From contig JAGFXI010000032.1 in NCBI GenBank assembly GCA_017861095.1, positions 1-11,664 on the forward strand: 11,664 nucleotides of DNA, read 5' to 3'. The translations under genes were made by a program, and so were the position numbers. This DNA comes from Deltaproteobacteria bacterium (lineage in GTDB: Bacteria > Desulfobacterota > Syntrophobacteria > BM002). Positions 5,304-11,664 of the stretch are shown here, in pieces (position 1 is the stretch's first letter; each line of letters opens with the position of its first letter). The notes under the pieces are model-generated. The model was not told where the DNA came from, searched no databases, and saw only the letters and a list, made by a program, of their open reading frames with translations.

Positions 5304-8300
5304 ATGACCGGATTGAAGATTTTCACCAGCAACCGCCTCGGGATCTTGGCCGACAAGCTCGCCAAGGTCCTCAGGGAGCCCCTTCGTGCCCCTCTTGAGC
5401 CGGAAATCGTTCTGGTTCAGAGCAAGGGAATGGAGCGCTGGATCTCTATGGAGCTCGCCTGGCGCCACGGCGTCTGTGCGAACATGGGATTTCCCTTCCC
5501 GAACGCCTTTGTCCAGGATCTTTTCCACAGGCTCATCCGGCCGCTTCCCGACCCCTCGCCCTTCGAACCCCAGGTGCTGAGCTGGAGGGTCATGGAGCTG
5601 CTGCCCTCCCTGCTCGGAAGCCCGGGCTTCACGACCTTGAGGACCTACCTGGGAGAGCCCCCCGACGCACTCAAGCTGATCCAGCTCTCCGAGCGTATCG
5701 CCGACACCTTCGACCAGTACCTTCTCTTCCGGCCGGAGATGATCCTCGGGTGGGAGCAGGGGAGGGAGAGCCACTGGCAGGCTCGGCTCTGGCGGGAGCT
5801 CAGTCGAGGTCGAGAGCAACTGCACCGAGCTGCTCTGGGAAAGGCACTCATCGAGGCGCTCCAGGGATCAGGTCTGGAGTTGGGGGCTTTTCCGGAGCGG
5901 GTCTCGGTGTTCGGGATCTCGGCCCTTCCGAAGTTCCATCTGGAGGTGCTGGCCGCCTTGTCGAGGGTCACCGAGGTGAACCTCTTTCTCATGAACCCAT
6001 GCCGGGAGTACTGGGGAGACATCCTCGCCCACCGGGAGGCGAGACGAGCGACGGCCGGAGCAGGCTCTCCAACCGACCAGCTCCACCTGGAGATGGGGAA
6101 CAGCCTTCTCGCCTCCCTGGGGGGACTGGGCCGGGACTTCTTCGATCTCCTCACCGACTACCCCGCCGAGGAAGAGGCGACCTTCCTGGACCCAGGGGAA
6201 GGGACGCTCCTCAGGGCCCTCCAGTCGGACATCCTGAATCTCCGCGATCGTGGCCGATCCGGGGGCGGGAGGTCGGCCGTTGCCGCGACCGACACCTCGG
6301 TCCAGATCCACGCCTGCCATAGCCCGATGCGGGAGGTGGAGGTCCTCCACGATCGGCTCCGCCAGCTCTTCGAGGAGCATCCTGACCTCGCTCCCGGAGA
6401 CATCCTGATCATGACGCCGGATATCGGCACCTACGCGCCTTTCATCCAGGCGGTCTTCGCTGCTCCCGCCGAGACTTCGGAAATGATCCCTTTCACCATT
6501 GCCGACCGGAGCGTGAGAGAGGAGGGCGCCATCGTCACCGCCTTTCTTGCCTTCCTCGATCTCCGGGGGAGCCGGTTCACCTCCTCCCAAATCCTCGTCC
6601 TGCTCGAGACTCGAGCGGTTCGGAGCCGGGCTGGCCTGAGCGAGGCGGACGTAGGGCTGGTGCGGAGGTGGGTGAGGGAGACGGGGATCCGCTGGGGAAT
6701 CGACGACCAGAATCGGCGCGAGCTGGCCCTTCCGGCGGAACGGGAAAACACCTGGAGAGCCGGGCTGGACCGGCTCCTTCTGGGATATGCCCTGCCCGGC
6801 GAGGAGGAGCGCCTGTTCGGAGGAGTACTACCCTACGACGCGATCGAGGGCGGCGATACCCTTGTGCTTGGCCGGTTCCTCGACTTCGTCGAGGAGCTTT
6901 TCCACGAGGTCCAGACCCTGGGCCGGCCCCGAACTCTGGCCGAGTGGTCCCGGGTGCTGCGGGATATTCTCGACCGCTTCTTCGAGGCGGACGAGGAGGG
7001 TGACCGGGAGCTCCAGGTGATTCGCCGCAAGATCAAGGAGCTTGCCGACCTCCAGGGGAGTACCGGGCTCACCGGGCCCGTTGAACTCAAGGTCATTCGG
7101 TATCACCTCGGCCACCACCTCGAGCGGGAGGGCTTCGGCTTCGGGTTCATGACAGGAGCGGTGACCTTCTGCGCCCTGCTTCCCATGCGGAGCATTCCCT
7201 TCAAGGTGATCTGGCTCCTGGGCATGAACAACGACGCTTACCCCCGGCAATCCCCACCCCTCGGCTTCGACCTCATGGCACGGCATCCGAGGCGGGGCGA
7301 CCGCTCTCGCCGGGACGACGACCGCTACCTCTTTCTCGAGGCGCTCCTCTCCGCCCGGGATCACTTCGCCATCAGCTATGTGGGCCAGAGCATCCAGGAC
7401 AACAGCCTCCTCCCGCCGTCGGTGGTGGTGAGCGAGTTTCAGGACACCATAGAACAGGGGTTCGAGCTCCCCGGGGGCGACATCCTGGAGCATGTGTTGA
7501 CCCGTCACCGCCTCCAGGGGTTCAGCCCGGAGTACTTTAAAGGAGATCAGAGGCTCTTCAGCTATTCCGACGAGTACTTCGAAACGGCCAAACGTCTCGT
7601 AGCTCCACGACGGGCGCCGCTTCCCTTCATCCCCGCCGGGCTCTCGGAACCGCCGGCCGAGTGGCGGACCGTTGACCTGAACGACCTCGTCAGGTTTTTC
7701 GCCAACCCGGCGAGATTTCTCCTCACGCGCCGACTGGGGATACGTTTGGACGAGGGAGAAGAGGTCCTCCCCGAGTCGGAGCCCTTCACCCTGACCGGTC
7801 TGGAGAGGTACCTCCTGGAGGAACAGCTGGTGGCAAAAGGACTGGCCGGTCAGGATCTGAAACCCTACCTCGCTGTGGCGCGAGCGGCCGGGCGGCTTCC
7901 CCACGGGATGGTGGGTGACTGTACCTACGAGGAACTGAGGATCGGAGTCGAGCGCTTCGTGGCGCGGACCCGCCCATACTTCGAGGGCGCCCAACCTGAA
8001 CCCCTGCCCCTGGATCTCACCCTCGGGGATTTCAAGGTAACGGGACGGATCAGCGGCCGCTACGGGGAGCGACTGGTGCAGCAGCGCTATGCCCGGGTGA
8101 GGCCGCAGGATCACCTCCGCGCCTGGATCACCCACCTCGCCCTGGGCCTCGCCGACTCGCCCCGGAGCAGCATGCTGGTGGGCCTCCGCGCCGAGGGCGA
8201 GGCAACGTGGGTCGCCTGGGAATGCAGCCCGGTGGAGAACGGCATCGAGCTCCTGGTCGGGCTCCTCGAGCGCTACCGGGAAGGGCTACAAAAACCACTC

Positions 8301-8543
8301 CCCTTCTTCCCTCGCTCTTCCTGGGCCTACGCTCGGCTCGTGCTGGAGAGGGGGAGCCCCGAAGGGGAGGCACTCCGGAAGGGCCAGGAAACCTGGGCTG
8401 GAGACGACTACCGCCGGGGTGAGCGCGAAGATCCTTACTACCATCTCTGCTTCCGCGACACTGACCCCCTCGACGACGAATTCCGGCGCCTGGCCATAGA
8501 CCTCTTCGAGCCTCTTCTCGCCCACCAGAAGGAGGTGGGTTGA
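5304..8543 (+). CDS. recC: RecC, exodeoxyribonuclease V gamma subunit
   Basis: A 1079-aa protein, slightly shorter than E. coli RecC (1122). It splits DNA strands and scans for Chi within RecBCD at double-strand ends. The N-terminus fits the family (FTSNRLGILADKL, VLVQSKGMERW at 36-46, ANMGFPFPNAF at 59-69). Blocks nearly identical to E. coli RecC as I recall it include CHSPMREVEVLHDRL, GIRWGIDDQNRREL, LPMRSIPFKVIWLLGMN (626-642), and RGDRSRRDDDRYLFLEAL followed by SIQDNS. The C-terminal part aligns with the inactive nuclease-like domain and ends FEPLLAHQKEVG. A stop codon directly precedes ATG 5304 in frame, which rules out a longer start, although the ribosome binding site is weak. Several residues at positions that contact Chi in E. 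coli differ: Lys41, Arg45, Phe65, Gln71 and Thr135, against Thr40, Gln44, Leu64, Trp70 and Leu134. The stop overlaps the recB start by one base. Confidence 0.96.
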   Translation: MTGLKIFTSNRLGILADKLAKVLREPLRAPLEPEIVLVQSKGMERWISMELAWRHGVCANMGFPFPNAFVQDLFHRLIRPLPDPSPFEPQVLSWRVMELLPSLLGSPGFTTLRTYLGEPPDALKLIQLSERIADTFDQYLLFRPEMILGWEQGRESHWQARLWRELSRGREQLHRAALGKALIEALQGSGLELGAFPERVSVFGISALPKFHLEVLAALSRVTEVNLFLMNPCREYWGDILAHREARRATAGAGSPTDQLHLEMGNSLLASLGGLGRDFFDLLTDYPAEEEATFLDPGEGTLLRALQSDILNLRDRGRSGGGRSAVAATDTSVQIHACHSPMREVEVLHDRLRQLFEEHPDLAPGDILIMTPDIGTYAPFIQAVFAAPAETSEMIPFTIADRSVREEGAIVTAFLAFLDLRGSRFTSSQILVLLETRAVRSRAGLSEADVGLVRRWVRETGIRWGIDDQNRRELALPAERENTWRAGLDRLLLGYALPGEEERLFGGVLPYDAIEGGDTLVLGRFLDFVEELFHEVQTLGRPRTLAEWSRVLRDILDRFFEADEEGDRELQVIRRKIKELADLQGSTGLTGPVELKVIRYHLGHHLEREGFGFGFMTGAVTFCALLPMRSIPFKVIWLLGMNNDAYPRQSPPLGFDLMARHPRRGDRSRRDDDRYLFLEALLSARDHFAISYVGQSIQDNSLLPPSVVVSEFQDTIEQGFELPGGDILEHVLTRHRLQGFSPEYFKGDQRLFSYSDEYFETAKRLVAPRRAPLPFIPAGLSEPPAEWRTVDLNDLVRFFANPARFLLTRRLGIRLDEGEEVLPESEPFTLTGLERYLLEEQLVAKGLAGQDLKPYLAVARAAGRLPHGMVGDCTYEELRIGVERFVARTRPYFEGAQPEPLPLDLTLGDFKVTGRISGRYGERLVQQRYARVRPQDHLRAWITHLALGLADSPRSSMLVGLRAEGEATWVAWECSPVENGIELLVGLLERYREGLQKPLPFFPRSSWAYARLVLERGSPEGEALRKGQETWAGDDYRRGEREDPYYHLCFRDTDPLDDEFRRLAIDLFEPLLAHQKEVG

Positions 8544-11500
8544 TGACCGAGCCTCGTCCCCTCGATCTCCTGAATGTTCCCCTCACCGGAACCCACCTCA
8601 TCGAGGCCAGCGCCGGCACCGGGAAGACCTACGCCATCACCGGCTTGTTTCTGCGACTCCTTATCGAAGGGAACCTCGGGGCGCCGGAGATGCTTGTCGT
8701 CACCTTCACCGAGGCGGCGACTGCGGAGCTCAAGGACCGCATTCGCGCCAGGCTGAGGCAGGCCGCTCGGGCCTTTGCCGAGGGGGGAAGTGAGGATCTC
8801 TTCCTGAATGAGCTGGTGCGGCGGCAGGACGATCGGGAACGAGGCGCCGCCGCCATCGGGGAGGCGCTCCGCGCCTTTGATCTTGCCGCCATCTCCACCA
8901 TCCACGGCTTCTGTCTCCGCATGCTCCGGGAGAACGCCTTCGAGAGCGGGAGCCTCTTCGACAGCGAGTTGCTGCCGGACCAGGGGAGCCTGACCAGAGA
9001 GGTGGTCGAGGATTTCTGGCGGACCCGTGTTGCCGGGGCCTCGGCCCCCTTCGTCTCCTACCTCCTCCGCCACGGGACCACCCCCAATAAGCTCCTCTCC
9101 CTCCTGGGAACCAGGGTAACCCAGCCGCACCTGACCATCCTTCCCGACCGGGAGATCCCCGACTCCGCCCGGGAGGAGTCGGAGTACCTCGACTGCTTCA
9201 GGGAGGTACGCGACGCCTGGCCTGAGGCGCGAGCCGAGGTGGAGCGGATCCTTAGCGCCTGCGAGGGCCTTAACCGGACCAGGTATAGAAAGGGGGCGAT
9301 TCCCCTCTGGCTCTCGCGGATGGATGAACACATGGAGCGAGGGGACCCGGACGGGAGCCTCTTTGCCGAGTTCAGGAAGTTCACCACCAGGGAGCTGGAG
9401 GGCTCGATGAAACGGGGTTTTGCCCCTCCGGCCCACTCCTTCTTTGCCCTCTGCCAGCGGCTGGGGGACGCCCAAATGGCGCTCGAAGAGCTCTTCCGGA
9501 GGCGTCTTGTCGGCCTGAAGGCTGAGCTCTTCCGCCACGTCCGCCGCGAGCTCACGAGGCGCAAGGAGGAGCGGAACGTCATGAGCTTCGACGATCTCCT
9601 GGTCCGGCTCCACCAGGCCCTCGAGGCCCGGGGCGGTGCGGCTCTCGCCAGGGCGATCAGGGGCAGGCTCAAGGCGGCCCTCATCGACGAGTTTCAGGAC
9701 ACCGATCCCGTCCAGTACGCCATCTTCAAGAAGGTCTTCGGGACCGGAGAAGGCCCCCTTTTCCTCATCGGCGACCCGAAGCAGGCCATCTACGGGTTTC
9801 GCGGCGCCGACCTCTTCGCCTACCTCGCGGCCTCCTCCGAGGTCGAGTCCCGGCACACCTTGGGCGAGAACTGGCGCTCCGAGCCGGGGCTGATTACGGC
9901 GGTGAACGCTGTGTTCGACGGGCGGGAGCGCCCGTTTCTGTTCGAGGAGATTTCCTTTCATCCGGCGGCACCGGCACCGGCCAAGGGGCCGGACCCTCTC
10001 CGGATCGAGGGCGAGCCGGGTTCTGCTCTCGACCTCTGGTTCCTGAAGGGGAGCCTGGGGCAGGGCTCCGACAAGCCCCTTAGCAAAGGCACGGCGCGGG
10101 AGATCCTCCCCCGGGCGGTGGCAGGGGAGATCTCGCGGCTGCTCCGCCTCGGCCGGAGCGGCAGGGCTTTTGTCGGCACAAGGCCCCTCGGCGAGGGGGA
10201 CATGGCCGTTCTGGTCCGGCGGAACCTGGAGGCCCGCCTCATGCAGGAGGCCCTTGCCGAGCTCCACATCGCGAGCGTACTCTACAGCACCGGGGACCTC
10301 TTCGACAGTCATGAGGCCCTGGAGGTGGAGCGGCTGCTCCGGGGGATCGCCGAGCCCAACAACTCAGGGCTTCTCAGGGCGGGCCTCGCCACCGATCTCC
10401 TCGGGGTCAAGGGTGAGGAACTGGAACGGCTGCTTGCAGACGAGCCCGCCTGGGAGCGATGGATTGTCAGCTTCAGAGGGTTCCACGACCTCTGGAACGA
10501 GCAGGGGTTCATCGTCATGTTCCGGCGTCTCCTGGCCGGGAAGGAGGTGCTGCCGCGGCTCATGTCGCTCCCGGACGGCGAACGCCGCAACACGAACGTT
10601 CTCCACCTGGCGGAGGTGCTCCACCGGGCGGCAGTGGATCAAAAGCTCGGCATGGGAGGAGTGCTCAAGTGGCTCGCCCAGCAGCGAGACCCAACGACGC
10701 CGCGGCGCGAGGAGCACCAACTCCGGCTGGAGAGCGACGAAAGGGCGGTGAAGCTCGTCACCGTGCACAAGAGCAAGGGGTTGGAGTACCCGGTGGTCTT
10801 CTGCCCCTTTGCCTGGGACGGCTCCCGGATCAGGGAGCGTGGCGAGCCCTTGGCTTTCCACGGCACGGAGGCGGGGATCACCCTTGATATCGGCTCCGAC
10901 GACAGGGAAACCCACCGGCTCATGGCTGAACGGGAGGTGCTGGCGGAAAACCTCCGCCTCCTCTACGTGGCTCTCACTCGAGCCCGGAACCGCTGCTACC
11001 TCATCTGGGGCCGCTTCCGGGAGGGAGAGACTTCGGCCCCCGCCTACCTCTTCCACGGGGGGAGACGGGCTCCGGGGGAGCATGATGTGGAGGGGCTGGC
11101 CGCCCGGCTCGGGGAGATGGGCGACGAGGCAATGCTCTCCGACCTCAGAGTGCTGCAGCAAGCCGGCACCGGGGCCATAGAACTGACCGAGGTGGCCGAG
11201 GTTTCTCCTGAGGAGGCGCCGCCTCTTCCCGTTGAGCCTGTGAAACTCGCTCCCAGGACATGGACCGTCCAGGTGGAACGGCAGTGGCGGGTTGCGAGCT
11301 TCTCCGCCCTGGTCTCCGCCCAGCCCCACCGCGCCGAGCTTGCCGACCGCGATCAGGGAACGATGCCGGAACGTTCAGATGGAGTGGACTCTCTCCAGCC
11401 GGAGGCGGAAAAGAAGATCCTCGATCGGTTTGCCTTTCCCGGTGGCGCGAGAGCCGGGACTCTTCTCCACGATATTCTTGAGCACCTCGATTTCTCGGCC

Positions 11501-11664
11501 AGGGAGGGGCCCGCCCTGGGAGAGCTCGTCGCCGAGAAGCTCGAGGAGTACGCCTTCGAGCCTGTCTGGCGGGATTCCCTCTGCTCGATGCTCGCCGGGG
11601 TTCTCGCGTCGCCCCTTGTCGCGGGCTGTCCGGACCTGCGCCTCTCACGCATCGAGCGGCGGGA
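8543..11664 (+). CDS. recB: RecB, exodeoxyribonuclease V beta subunit (3' end cut by window)
   Basis: Open from ATG 8543 to the window edge: 1040 codons without a stop, against 1180 in E. coli RecB. It is an SF1A 3'-5' helicase carrying the nuclease of RecBCD. The start shares its A with the recC stop (TGATG), with an excellent AAGGAGGT (8529-8536) inside the recC end, which indicates translational coupling. Helicase motifs in order: Walker A EASAGTGKT with Lys28; motif Ia VVTFTEAATAEL (52-63); STIHGFC (118-124); motif II LIDEFQDTD with Asp382/Glu383; motif III GDPKQAIYGFRGAD (410-423); motif V VTVHKSKGLEYP (739-750); motif VI LLYVALTRAR (806-815). Near the end, GTLLHDILEHLDF (972-984) begins the C-terminal nuclease domain, with His976 aligning to the first metal ligand (His956 in E. 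coli). The remaining Asp-Asp-Lys residues lie beyond the window. recD is expected downstream but not visible. No frameshift was found on reading all codons. Confidence 0.96.
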   Translation, partial: MTEPRPLDLLNVPLTGTHLIEASAGTGKTYAITGLFLRLLIEGNLGAPEMLVVTFTEAATAELKDRIRARLRQAARAFAEGGSEDLFLNELVRRQDDRERGAAAIGEALRAFDLAAISTIHGFCLRMLRENAFESGSLFDSELLPDQGSLTREVVEDFWRTRVAGASAPFVSYLLRHGTTPNKLLSLLGTRVTQPHLTILPDREIPDSAREESEYLDCFREVRDAWPEARAEVERILSACEGLNRTRYRKGAIPLWLSRMDEHMERGDPDGSLFAEFRKFTTRELEGSMKRGFAPPAHSFFALCQRLGDAQMALEELFRRRLVGLKAELFRHVRRELTRRKEERNVMSFDDLLVRLHQALEARGGAALARAIRGRLKAALIDEFQDTDPVQYAIFKKVFGTGEGPLFLIGDPKQAIYGFRGADLFAYLAASSEVESRHTLGENWRSEPGLITAVNAVFDGRERPFLFEEISFHPAAPAPAKGPDPLRIEGEPGSALDLWFLKGSLGQGSDKPLSKGTAREILPRAVAGEISRLLRLGRSGRAFVGTRPLGEGDMAVLVRRNLEARLMQEALAELHIASVLYSTGDLFDSHEALEVERLLRGIAEPNNSGLLRAGLATDLLGVKGEELERLLADEPAWERWIVSFRGFHDLWNEQGFIVMFRRLLAGKEVLPRLMSLPDGERRNTNVLHLAEVLHRAAVDQKLGMGGVLKWLAQQRDPTTPRREEHQLRLESDERAVKLVTVHKSKGLEYPVVFCPFAWDGSRIRERGEPLAFHGTEAGITLDIGSDDRETHRLMAEREVLAENLRLLYVALTRARNRCYLIWGRFREGETSAPAYLFHGGRRAPGEHDVEGLAARLGEMGDEAMLSDLRVLQQAGTGAIELTEVAEVSPEEAPPLPVEPVKLAPRTWTVQVERQWRVASFSALVSAQPHRAELADRDQGTMPERSDGVDSLQPEAEKKILDRFAFPGGARAGTLLHDILEHLDFSAREGPALGELVAEKLEEYAFEPVWRDSLCSMLAGVLASPLVAGCPDLRLSRIERR

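Noticed and set aside
6828..8135. Minus-strand open frame of 435 codons opposite recC
   Set aside because: It is antisense to strongly conserved RecC blocks, and its low-complexity residue content fits a shadow frame.
7826..8181. Two copies of the E. coli Chi octamer GCTGGTGG within recC (7826-7833 and 8174-8181)
   Set aside because: Two copies in GC-rich coding DNA with frequent Leu-Val codons are not informative without genome-wide counts, and the RecC contact residues suggest a different Chi here.
8438..10312. Long minus-strand open frame (624 codons) opposite recB
   Set aside because: It runs antisense to a clear RecB reading frame with all helicase motifs. Its composition (Pro/Gly/Glu/Arg-rich, no family character) is typical of a GC-rich shadow frame.
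10364..11329. Minus-strand open frame of 321 codons opposite recB
   Set aside because: It lies opposite RecB motifs V and VI and resembles no protein family.

Overview
The window is GC-rich bacterial DNA. Every gene I can support lies on the + strand, in a loose layout with two sizeable non-coding stretches. The organism is not identifiable with certainty. RecBC, a dCache/PAS hybrid kinase of the NtrB-like 'HDFNN' type, a candidate sigma-54 promoter and a DUF4405 membrane protein together suggest an uncultured Gram-negative lineage, such as a deltaproteobacterium-like or NC10-like group. That placement is inference only.

Layout. (1) 154-780: a 208-aa stand-alone proteasome-like Ntn-hydrolase. 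If Met is removed it keeps the Thr1/Asp17/Lys33 catalytic spacing, but with Ser at position 1. (2) 781-1264: non-coding, with a 25-nt hairpin-forming sequence present twice, a low-complexity tract of the 'TCAGCCTTCA / CCTGAATTCTGA' kind, and a good sigma-54-type promoter match. (3) 1265-4183: a 972-aa membrane hybrid sensor kinase (dCache-like sensor, two PAS, HisKA, HATPase, receiver) with no partner regulator in view. (4) 4184-4836: non-coding but highly structured. It holds a 188-bp long imperfect palindrome with perfect 21-bp inverted ends (MITE-like), a third copy of that end sequence, and a strong intrinsic terminator facing the minus strand. The terminator is preceded by a second hairpin and a plausible minus-strand promoter, which together look like a small RNA of about 90 nt. 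A GC-rich hairpin lies further right. (5) 4837-5181: a small three-helix DUF4405 membrane protein. (6) 5304-8543 recC, and 8543 to the window edge recB, overlapping by one base. recB is cut off inside its nuclease domain.

How it fits together. recC and recB are translationally coupled subunits of the RecBCD helicase-nuclease for double-strand-break repair; recD is expected beyond the right edge if the operon is complete. The protease-like gene, the kinase and the DUF4405 gene have no obvious link to repair. The points most worth a second look are the Ser-type Ntn hydrolase, the candidate sRNA with a CU-rich (anti-Shine-Dalgarno) loop, the long palindrome, and the substitutions in RecC at positions that contact Chi in E. 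coli.
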